Assembly: GCA_017390125.1 (NCBI GenBank)
Contig: JAFPCT010000023.1
Location: forward strand, 1-12,469
Reading direction: 5' to 3'
DNA from: Treponema sp.
GTDB lineage: Bacteria; Spirochaetota; Spirochaetia; Treponematales; Treponemataceae
DNA: 12,469 bases
Below, one piece after another: positions 1-6,334 of the stretch. The position numbers and the translations under genes were made by a program. The notes beneath the pieces are model-generated. The model saw only the letters and a program-made list of their open reading frames with translations. It was not told the origin of the DNA and made no database searches. How positions within the stretch are numbered: the first letter of the stretch is position 1; each line of letters starts with the position of its first letter.

Positions 1-137
1 AACATGCCTGCATGGAAATGAGAAAGAGGTTCTGTGCCTATTCAAAGGGCATTGAAGGCGGCGCAGAGCTCAGGGCGAAAACAATTCATGCAAATACTCT
101 TGCAGATTACCACGAAATATTTGACGCATACTTATAA
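1..137 (+). CDS. dusB: tRNA-dihydrouridine synthase, C-terminal end (partial)
   Basis: Only the last 44 or so codons are present; the gene enters from the left edge in the frame starting at base 3 and stops at TAA 135-137. The tail reads EMRKRFCAYSKGIEGGAELR and ends IFDAYL. This matches the usual end of DusB/Nif3-like tRNA-dihydrouridine synthases, where an 'RKH..WY.KG..G...LR' helix follows the barrel and closes the helical tRNA-binding domain. The family reduces uridines in the tRNA D-loop, using FMN and NADPH. The FMN-binding barrel and catalytic Cys lie outside the window, so the subgroup (DusB or another Dus) is inferred from the tail alone. It is followed 21 bases later by the next gene on the same strand, with no terminator between them. 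Confidence 0.7.
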   Translation, partial: HACMEMRKRFCAYSKGIEGGAELRAKTIHANTLADYHEIFDAYL

Positions 138-158
138 AATGATTAAACTTCTATTCAT

Positions 159-1730
159 ATGGGTTTTCTGCAGACAATCACGGAATTCTTAGAGCTCCTC
201 TTCAACAAAAATTCCCCTGAAGTTCAGAAAAAAATTCAGCTTAAAAAGCACGAAAAAGAACTTATGGCGATTCAGCCTGCAATTTTTAAAAACGGAAAAC
301 TTCTGCCAAATTTTGCAGAAGCCCTCAGAATACTCTATATAAATTCAAAACCTATAAACGACATCATGTACTTAACCATCGCAGGTCCGGACGTTCCGCG
401 CAACAGGCGCTACGAAGCCCAGCTTGTAATGACAGGATTTACCATTGAAAACCAGAAGGCTATGGAGACTCTTTCATACGAAGGCCGCAAAGCCCAGCTG
501 GACAACACGGCTATGACCACGTCTCAAATTTTTGACCACCAGCACCGGACGATGGAAAAAATCCTTAAGGAGCTTGGAAACCAGACCTTTGCAAAAATTG
601 ACCGTGACCTGAATACAATGAGGCAGCTTGCGGACCTTACGAAGTTCAACTTTATAACAGTCCTGCAGATTTTTGACTCAAACTTCATTTCTGCAGACAT
701 GCAGTACAAGCCTAGTTTTCAGGACACATCCGTAGAAAGAGTAGTGAACATTCTTGAAGACCTCTACTACGTCATCAACGGACTTAACATTACGAACAGC
801 ACCCTGAACTGCCTTAAGGCCCTTAACTCTCTTAAATCAGGAGAAAATGTTTCTGCCGTGGCAGAAAGCCCTTATGCCGACAACCTGAAAAAAATCGCCT
901 ATGTAATACGACATATTATAACTTCCGACACACTGAAGCTTTTAATTCAGTATGGAAAAGCAGATTTCTCGTACATACCAAGAAGCGCCCGCTACGAAGA
1001 TTCTGCAAGGAAGCACTTTATGGAAATGATTCAGGCTAAATTCAAGTCAGATGAACAGCGCATAAAGACAGAAATGAAGGACGAAAAGATAAACGACGAG
1101 CTGTCCAGACTTTTCGGACCGGTTACGTTGCTTTCACTCAGAGGCTACAACAATACCACAAACGAACGTCTGCTCAAGAATTCCCAGATGACATTCTCAT
1201 GGATAATGCCGATGCAGATTCTGAAAACGTTCCTTTCAATTTTCTTTACAGAACCTATCCGCATACTCCTTAACAACATCGTTATTGAAGGATTTTTCAA
1301 CAATTCCCAGTACAAGACGGAATTTGCGGCAGACGTTTATGCGGCGCTGGAAACATTTACAAATGTGGAAGAATTTGAAGATTCATTCTCTCCCGGAAAG
1401 CCGAATGACGTTGCGCTGATAGACGGATACCTGAAGGACGGCCACAACGATCCGGAATTCTACAAAAAACTGGAAGCAATGATAACGAATATAAATGCTC
1501 AAGCAAACCGGTTAATCAGCCGAGAAATAAATAGTTTAAATAAACTTTCAAAACATATTGAAGGTATTATTACAGATTCAAAAAAGCCTACCAGTGAAAT
1601 CATTTCAAACCTGAAAGTCCTTATGTTCTCCTCAAGAAACAAGGAAAATACGGATATTCTGGAACGGCAGTTCCCTAAATGGGAAATATTTTTTGAAATA
1701 ATGAAGAATTATGCAATTATTTCCGGTTAA
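159..1730 (+). CDS. Conserved-type protein of unknown function, 523 aa (spirochaete-like)
   Basis: I do not recognise a characterised family. The length and style recall spirochaete-restricted proteins of unknown function (possibly DUF5312), but I cannot confirm this. The protein is mostly helical and has no signal peptide. The first 40 residues are Lys/Glu-rich (FNKNSPEVQKKIQLKKHEKE). One hydrophobic stretch near residues 350-380 (MPMQILKTFLSIFF onward) could be a buried helix or a membrane contact, but it is not a clean transmembrane segment. The C-terminal 100 residues look like alpha-helical bundle. The start is ATG 159, because in-frame stops at 135 and 144 rule out an earlier one; no Shine-Dalgarno is visible, so translation may depend on coupling to dus. 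Its stop overlaps an ATG of the next gene by one base (TAATG). The context suggests an operon member, not an isolated gene. Coding status is supported by length and by the tight junctions. Confidence 0.8.
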   Translation: MGFLQTITEFLELLFNKNSPEVQKKIQLKKHEKELMAIQPAIFKNGKLLPNFAEALRILYINSKPINDIMYLTIAGPDVPRNRRYEAQLVMTGFTIENQKAMETLSYEGRKAQLDNTAMTTSQIFDHQHRTMEKILKELGNQTFAKIDRDLNTMRQLADLTKFNFITVLQIFDSNFISADMQYKPSFQDTSVERVVNILEDLYYVINGLNITNSTLNCLKALNSLKSGENVSAVAESPYADNLKKIAYVIRHIITSDTLKLLIQYGKADFSYIPRSARYEDSARKHFMEMIQAKFKSDEQRIKTEMKDEKINDELSRLFGPVTLLSLRGYNNTTNERLLKNSQMTFSWIMPMQILKTFLSIFFTEPIRILLNNIVIEGFFNNSQYKTEFAADVYAALETFTNVEEFEDSFSPGKPNDVALIDGYLKDGHNDPEFYKKLEAMITNINAQANRLISREINSLNKLSKHIEGIITDSKKPTSEIISNLKVLMFSSRNKENTDILERQFPKWEIFFEIMKNYAIISG

Positions 1731-1731
1731 T

Positions 1732-1735
1732 GGAG
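1732..1735 (+). promoter_or_regulatory. Ribosome binding site that favours the second ATG of the cyclase gene
   Basis: GGAG at 1732-1735 lies six bases before ATG 1742, an ideal distance. The first ATG of the frame, at 1730, overlaps the upstream stop codon and has no Shine-Dalgarno of its own. This favours a start at 1742 (protein beginning MAKKRK), with 1730 as a coupled alternative adding only MEQH. Confidence 0.6.
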
Positions 1736-1741
1736 CAGCAT

Positions 1742-2848
1742 ATGGCAAAGAAAAGAAAAACAATAAAAGAACTCACTGCTGATTACGAAAAACGCATCTA
1801 TGACCTTGAGCAGCTTCTGGACATTTCCCGCTCCTTTTGTTCTACACTGGAAGGCTCAAAATTACTTGAATCGATCGTATTTTTCTGTATGGCACAGATG
1901 CACGTTACGGACGCAGGAATCTTTGTGCTGGACTTCTTGAATTCAGACACCTTCCTGCTTGAGACAAAGCAGAACGCAGTTCAGTTTTACGGCGATAAAA
2001 AACTTGTAATCTCCGCTAATGATCCGGTTGTCTCTTTCCTTACAGAAGAAAAGCAGCCTATTACCCTTGAAACGCTTCTTGATAAATACCCGGATTCACC
2101 GGCTTCTGAAATTTTCAAGCAGTTCCACCCGACTCTCATTGTTCCGCTGATTCAGAAAAACCACGCTAACGGAATCCTTTTCCTGGGAGAACGCTTTTCT
2201 CTTGACCTGGAGTCAGATTCTTCATACACGGACTACGAGAAAGCAGTGGTTTTGAACATAGCTTCCCTTGCTTCCATTGCGATCAACAATACAACAATGA
2301 TCGAGCGCTCTTCCACCGATATGATGACCGGCCTTAAGCTCAAATATTTCTTCTTTAACTCGCTTACAGAAGAGCTTGACCAGGCCATGACTGAAAAGAA
2401 GCCTCTTTCAGTACTTATGTTCGACATTGACTTCTTCAAGCATTTCAATGACACATACGGTCATGAATGCGGAGACTACGTTCTTAAAGAAGTTGCTCAC
2501 ATCATAAAGTCAAACCTTCGGGAAGTGGATCTTGCAAGCCGTTACGGCGGAGAGGAATTCACCGTTCTTCTTAGGGATACTGACAAAAATGACGCTGTTA
2601 TGGTTGCCGAACGAATCAGAGCCAGCATTGAAGGCCACGATTTTGTTTTCAACGAAAAACGCATGAACGTAACTATTTCTGTCGGCGTTGCTGTATTCAA
2701 CCACAAGACAAACCCTATACTGATTCCTGCAAAAATTATAAATCAGGCTGACCAGGGATTGTACATGTCAAAGCACAACGGCAGAAACCGGGTTACTTAT
2801 GCCCCGCCTTCTCTGGTTTCGGATCCGGACGAAAGCATAGACGCATAA
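1742..2848 (+). CDS. GAF-domain diguanylate cyclase (GGDEF), c-di-GMP synthesis
   Basis: This is a soluble two-domain enzyme of 368 aa when started at ATG 1742 (372 aa from 1730). Residues of roughly 5-25 form a charged helix, about 25-185 read as a GAF-type sensor domain, and about 190-355 as a complete GGDEF domain. Visible catalytic features are the metal- and substrate-binding DIDFFKHFNDTYGHECGD (first Asp near 228, Asn near 236) and the signature RYGGEEF (GGEEF at 269-273). An RxxD inhibitory site (REVD, 260-263) sits exactly five residues before GGEEF, so product feedback by c-di-GMP is expected. The family joins two GTP into c-di-GMP. No transmembrane segment or receiver domain is present, so the input is probably a cytoplasmic ligand bound by GAF; the ligand cannot be told from sequence. 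It lies between an unknown protein and a rhomboid protease in a tight + strand gene string. Confidence 0.92.
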   Translation: MAKKRKTIKELTADYEKRIYDLEQLLDISRSFCSTLEGSKLLESIVFFCMAQMHVTDAGIFVLDFLNSDTFLLETKQNAVQFYGDKKLVISANDPVVSFLTEEKQPITLETLLDKYPDSPASEIFKQFHPTLIVPLIQKNHANGILFLGERFSLDLESDSSYTDYEKAVVLNIASLASIAINNTTMIERSSTDMMTGLKLKYFFFNSLTEELDQAMTEKKPLSVLMFDIDFFKHFNDTYGHECGDYVLKEVAHIIKSNLREVDLASRYGGEEFTVLLRDTDKNDAVMVAERIRASIEGHDFVFNEKRMNVTISVGVAVFNHKTNPILIPAKIINQADQGLYMSKHNGRNRVTYAPPSLVSDPDESIDA

Positions 2849-2852
2849 GCCC

Positions 2853-3491
2853 ATGAACAACCCGCTCAGAAAACCATTTTCATACACATTTTTCTCATCA
2901 AGCCTGATACTTATTGCAGTTAATTTCATTTTCTTTTTCCTCACAAAAATTTTTCCGCGCTCAGTGCCATACCTTTCGCTTTGCCCGGGACTTGTAATTG
3001 AAGACAGAATGTACTGGCAGTTTGTCTCGTACATGTTTGTCCATGGCAATTTTGCGCATATATTCTCAAACATGATAGGACTTTTCTTCTTCGGGCTTAC
3101 TGTCGAAAAAGCAATCGGCTCAAAAGAATTCCTTATGATTTACTTTACCTGCGGAATCATGAGCGGCCTGCTTTCCTTTGGATATTACGTTTTGACGGGA
3201 ACCTATGCCGTATTCCTTATGGGAGCCAGCGGAGCGCTGTTTGCAATAATGTTTGCCTATGCAGTGATTTTTCCAAGGGCAAACATATATATATGGGGCA
3301 TTCTTCCGATTCCTTCTCCTCTTCTGGTTGTTCTGTACGCAGCAATCGAAGTTTTCAGTCAGATTACAGGATACAAATCAAACGTAGCGCATTACGCGCA
3401 CCTGTTCGGATTTCTGTGCTCAATCCTGTATTTTAAAATCCGCATGGGCATCAACCCTTTCAAAGTATGGAAAAACGCTTACTTCGACTGA
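2853..3491 (+). CDS. Rhomboid-family intramembrane serine protease
   Basis: This 212-aa polytopic membrane protein has about six hydrophobic segments, the compact bacterial rhomboid fold. The catalytic set is complete: GASG with nucleophile Ser126, and AHYAHLFGF with catalytic His183. An HGNFAHIFSN segment (His64, His69, Asn73) matches the helix that lines the oxyanion hole. Rhomboids cut single-pass membrane substrates within or near the membrane. The ATG lies four bases after the cyclase stop with no evident Shine-Dalgarno, so translational coupling is likely. Its last 25 bases overlap the start of the next gene, which encodes an exported protein. Whether that neighbour or the one after it is a substrate is speculation; neither shows a transmembrane helix beyond its signal peptide. 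There is no extra soluble domain. Confidence 0.93.
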   Translation: MNNPLRKPFSYTFFSSSLILIAVNFIFFFLTKIFPRSVPYLSLCPGLVIEDRMYWQFVSYMFVHGNFAHIFSNMIGLFFFGLTVEKAIGSKEFLMIYFTCGIMSGLLSFGYYVLTGTYAVFLMGASGALFAIMFAYAVIFPRANIYIWGILPIPSPLLVVLYAAIEVFSQITGYKSNVAHYAHLFGFLCSILYFKIRMGINPFKVWKNAYFD

Positions 3492-4168
3492 CATTTTCAT
3501 TTTTCATTTTATTCTCTCTTTTCGGACAGAGATTCCTTTATGCTCAGGAAATTAGTTTCCTGCACAGCATAAAAGTTCACGTCTGGGCAGAGCTTGACGC
3601 ATACCCAGGACTGGCAGAAGCCCAGGACACCTCAAGCGGTCAGTGGGATTACCCTGTAAATCGGATAAGGGAAGTGACGCCCTTTCTTATCAACGGCATG
3701 GTTTACGGCTGGAATTTTTCATATACGCCCTACGACAAACAGCGCAACGTAAAGGAAATCCTTGAGATTACCCCAATAAGCGAGCTTTCTGCAAAAGACG
3801 GAAAGATTGTCTATGAAAAACCATGGATTCAGGACAACAAGCTGCACTGCTGGGCAACATTCGAGCGCTCACAGGAACTTCAGTGGCTCTTCCAGAAATG
3901 GACTTCAATAAACACTGAAAAAATTCAGGGACGGGGAAAAGGAAAGATAAGCCAAGGCTTTGACGGTATAACGGATGCCGCTCGAAACGCGCTGAAAGAG
4001 GCAATCCGCAGCCATTACAGGGCGCTGGAAAAGAACAAACCCAAGGAAATATGCGGAAAAGTTATAATCAGGCGGGAGCCTAGAATCGGTATTGCAGAAG
4101 GACAATATATGGTTGAACTTGATTTTTTCCTAGAAACGGATAGAATAATTAAGTATGCAATTTACTAA
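3467..4168 (+). CDS. Exported protein of unknown function, 233 aa
   Basis: I do not recognise the family. The N terminus is a clear Sec signal peptide: basic MEKRLLRL, then a Phe/Leu-rich core, with probable cleavage near FLYA-QEIS (about residue 26). The mature part is mixed alpha/beta, with many Trp and Tyr residues (VHVWAEL, GMVYGWNF, LQWLFQKW), a possible helical segment around residues 165-190 and a basic stretch (GKVIIRREPR) before the end. There is no lipobox Cys, so the mature protein is expected to be soluble in the periplasm or associated with an outer structure. The start at 3467 is inside the rhomboid gene (25-base overlap, different frame); it is chosen because it gives the complete signal peptide and no better in-frame start follows. 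The absence of a Shine-Dalgarno fits coupling to rhomboid translation. Confidence 0.78.
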   Translation: MEKRLLRLTFSFFILFSLFGQRFLYAQEISFLHSIKVHVWAELDAYPGLAEAQDTSSGQWDYPVNRIREVTPFLINGMVYGWNFSYTPYDKQRNVKEILEITPISELSAKDGKIVYEKPWIQDNKLHCWATFERSQELQWLFQKWTSINTEKIQGRGKGKISQGFDGITDAARNALKEAIRSHYRALEKNKPKEICGKVIIRREPRIGIAEGQYMVELDFFLETDRIIKYAIY

Positions 4169-4176
4169 AATTGCGC

Positions 4177-4184
4177 TAAGGAGG
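4177..4184 (+). promoter_or_regulatory. Perfect Shine-Dalgarno for the 135-aa exported protein
   Basis: TAAGGAGG is fully complementary to the usual 16S rRNA 3' end and sits five bases before ATG 4190. It stands out because most other genes in this + strand string have no visible ribosome binding site, which suggests that this small exported protein is translated independently and more strongly than its neighbours. Confidence 0.8.
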
Positions 4185-4189
4185 CTTTT

Positions 4190-4597
4190 ATGAAAAAATC
4201 AATCGCCATTATCTTTTCGTTACTTTTTGTAATCACAGGTCATGCATTTGCTCAGTCAAGTGTCTCTGCACTCCCGGAAGATGAAATAAAGGTTGACTTA
4301 TCAGCAAGGGAATATACACCTGAAAACCAGCATCTTGATAAAGATGACAAGACTGGAAAAATCAGGATTAGATATGTCCCAATGGTTGATGAAGTACGCA
4401 TTTATTATACGACCATGTACGTAAACTACGACTCAGGAAAAGCTATGAACGCTGTTCTTGGTTGTCTTGAAGATTTTGCAAAAGAAAACAAATTCTACCA
4501 CTACAAATACATGGAAAAAGACAGAGAGCGTTATTACAAAGACTCCAGAGGAATCGGTTGGGCAGAATACAGCTCACACGTTAAATTCTCCCGCTAA
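4190..4597 (+). CDS. Small exported protein of unknown function, 135 aa
   Basis: This short secreted protein has a textbook signal peptide (MKKS, a hydrophobic IAIIFSLLFVITG core, then HAFA-Q; cleavage after about residue 21). The mature part, about 114 aa, is rich in charged and Tyr residues, with IRIRYVPMVDEVRIYYTTMY as a probable beta region, followed by a helix (MNAVLGCLEDFAKE) and a Tyr/Lys/Asp-rich tail. A single Cys is present in the mature part, and no lipobox. I do not recognise a family. It follows the 233-aa exported protein by 21 bases, so the two may act together in the periplasm, but this rests only on position. The strong Shine-Dalgarno supports the start. A hairpin follows 12 bases after the stop. 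Confidence 0.78.
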   Translation: MKKSIAIIFSLLFVITGHAFAQSSVSALPEDEIKVDLSAREYTPENQHLDKDDKTGKIRIRYVPMVDEVRIYYTTMYVNYDSGKAMNAVLGCLEDFAKENKFYHYKYMEKDRERYYKDSRGIGWAEYSSHVKFSR

Positions 4598-4609
4598 GCA
4601 GGATTCTGC

Positions 4610-4635
4610 GCAGACAGGGCAAAAGCCTTGTCTGC
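4610..4635 (+). other. Strong RNA hairpin between the exported-protein gene and pheS
   Basis: GCAGACAGGGC (4610-4620) and GCCTTGTCTGC (4625-4635) form an 11-bp stem with one G-T pair and an AAAA loop. No T-run follows on either strand, so it is not a standard intrinsic terminator. It may be a partial terminator, a 3' stabilising element for the upstream message, or a processing site that sets pheS apart from the genes before it. There is no T-box-like conserved sequence around it. Confidence 0.6.
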
Positions 4636-4666
4636 CTAAGATAAATACACACAGGTTTATATAAAA

Positions 4667-6223
4667 ATGGACATTTCTAACATCATCAAGAATTTGCACC
4701 CGCTCGAAGTGAAGGTGCTTTTAAAGTATTCAGACAAGGACAGCCTTACTTCTGAAAAATTAATCAACGAGCTTAACTATAAGGAAGGACATGCAAATCA
4801 GGCTTTCTCATGGCTTTCTGCAAAAGGTCTTCTTAAGGAAACCGGAAGGACGGCCCACACCTATTTTGAAATCACAGACATGGGTCGTGCACTTGCAAAA
4901 TCCGGAACAGCAGAAGAAAGGATTATAAACCTTCTCAAAGACGGCACAGCCCGGGCTCTTCCTGAAATCGCGCAGGCTCTTGGTGTTGATAACAGCGTTG
5001 TAGGCAGCGCATACGGTCCATTGGTAAAAGAAGGCGTTCTCAAAATGAACGAGGAGAAGAAGGTTTCTTACACAGGAGCTGCCCTTCCTTCACGCCTTGC
5101 AGTAACTTCAGAACTTCTTAAGAAAGCTGTTGCCGCAGAAAACGGTCTTCTTGACAAGGCAAACCTTTCTAAAGAAGAGCAGGACGTAATTGCAACGCTG
5201 GCTAAAAAACGTGGTGCAACTGACAGTCCATTTAAAATGATTGAGCGCGAGACTGTAACACATCAGCTTTCAGACGCATACCTTGCAGTAAAAGAAGCGC
5301 TGCAGAAAGCAGGTGTAACAGGAAACGAAATTGGTGAAATCACACCAAAAATGCTTGCAAACGGCGACTGGAAAAAAGGTACGTTCCGCGGCTATAACAT
5401 TTCACTGCAGCCTGCACGCGTTATTCCAGGACGCACAAACCCTTACGTTCAGTTCCTTGAATCCGTAAAGGACAAGCTCTGTTCTCTCGGTTTCCAGGAA
5501 TTTGACGGTCCGCTTGTAGAGACAGAATTCTGGAACGGAGACGCGCTTTTCATGCCTCAGTTCCATGCGGCCCGGGACATTCACGACGTTTACCGCATCA
5601 AGAATCCTACTCATGCAAAATCAATTGAAGAACCATATTTGACTAACATTGCCCGTGTACACGAAAACGGCGGTGATTCAGGAAGCCGCGGATGGAACTA
5701 CACTTTCGACCGCGAGTTTACACGCCGTCTTATCCTTCGCTCACAGGGTACAGTTCTTTCTGCACATCAGCTTCACAAGGCAGAAGTTCCTGGCAAATAC
5801 TTTGGTATTGCCCGCTGTTTCCGCTACGACAAGGTTGATGCAACTCACCTTTCAGACTTTTACCAGACAGAAGGTATCGTAATTGGTGAAGAGGCTAACC
5901 TTCGCACATTGCTGGGCTTCCTTAAGATGTTTGCCACAGAAATTGCAGGTGCTACAGAAGTTAAATACGTTCCTGGTTACTTCCCGTTCACAGAACCGTC
6001 TGTAGAAGTTCATATCAAGCACCCGGTTTTGGGATGGTTTGAGCTTGGTGGTTCAGGTATTTTCCGTCCGGAAGTTACAAAAGCTATGGGAATCGACGCT
6101 CCTGTTCTTGCATGGGGTATCGGCATTGACCGAATGGCTTTGATGGCTCTGGGATTGAACGACCTCCGCGAATTGTTCTGCGAAGACATTGAGCGTGTAA
6201 GACAGAGAACTGCAAAGTTCTAA
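4667..6223 (+). CDS. pheS: Phenylalanyl-tRNA synthetase alpha subunit, archaeal/eukaryotic type
   Basis: This 518-aa class II synthetase subunit charges tRNA-Phe as part of an alpha2-beta2 enzyme. The first 150 or so residues are winged-helix-like repeats (SDKDSLTSEKLINELNYKEG and LLKDGTARALPEIAQALGVD), as in archaeal and eukaryotic PheRS alpha; the usual bacterial alpha chain is about 330-350 aa with an N-terminal coiled coil instead. The catalytic core follows: FDGPLVETEFWNGDALFMPQ, motif 2 region YFGIARCFRYDKVDATH, and motif 3 WGIGIDRMAL at 483-492 with its Arg489. Spirochaetes are known to carry this archaeal-type enzyme, so it supports the taxon call. The beta subunit gene pheT is not next to it in this window. 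No clear Shine-Dalgarno precedes the ATG; the leader is AT-rich and starts after a hairpin. It is the last gene of the + strand string and ends at a terminator. Confidence 0.96.
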   Translation: MDISNIIKNLHPLEVKVLLKYSDKDSLTSEKLINELNYKEGHANQAFSWLSAKGLLKETGRTAHTYFEITDMGRALAKSGTAEERIINLLKDGTARALPEIAQALGVDNSVVGSAYGPLVKEGVLKMNEEKKVSYTGAALPSRLAVTSELLKKAVAAENGLLDKANLSKEEQDVIATLAKKRGATDSPFKMIERETVTHQLSDAYLAVKEALQKAGVTGNEIGEITPKMLANGDWKKGTFRGYNISLQPARVIPGRTNPYVQFLESVKDKLCSLGFQEFDGPLVETEFWNGDALFMPQFHAARDIHDVYRIKNPTHAKSIEEPYLTNIARVHENGGDSGSRGWNYTFDREFTRRLILRSQGTVLSAHQLHKAEVPGKYFGIARCFRYDKVDATHLSDFYQTEGIVIGEEANLRTLLGFLKMFATEIAGATEVKYVPGYFPFTEPSVEVHIKHPVLGWFELGGSGIFRPEVTKAMGIDAPVLAWGIGIDRMALMALGLNDLRELFCEDIERVRQRTAKF

Positions 6224-6243
6224 CCTATAGGTTAAACGGAAAA

Positions 6244-6273
6244 GGCTGCTTTTAAGGCAGCCCTTTCTTTTTG
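6244..6273. terminator. Bidirectional intrinsic terminator between pheS and murA
   Basis: GGCTGC (6244-6249) pairs with GCAGCC (6257-6262). On + the stem is followed by CTTTCTTTTTG, a good T-run for pheS. Read on -, the same stem is followed by TTTTCCGTTT, so it can also stop transcription from murA, whose stop codon is about 60 bases away. It starts 20 bases after the pheS stop. Confidence 0.85.
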
Positions 6274-6334
6274 TTTCCTCATCCCTTTCCGGATACACTG
6301 AATTGTGATATGAGGCATATATTTCTCATGAAGT

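Noticed and set aside
2768..3073. 101-codon open frame on - opposite the cyclase/rhomboid junction
   Set aside because: Both + strand genes there have complete active-site motifs; the antisense frame has no family features.
4458..4664. 68-codon frame running from inside the 135-aa exported-protein gene towards pheS
   Set aside because: It is an out-of-frame shadow, Thr/Lys-rich and low in complexity, without a ribosome site; its end crosses the hairpin at 4610-4635.
4598..4666. T-box or amino-acid attenuator control of pheS
   Set aside because: There is no T-box consensus, no antiterminator pairing and no Phe-rich leader peptide; the hairpin lacks a T-run.
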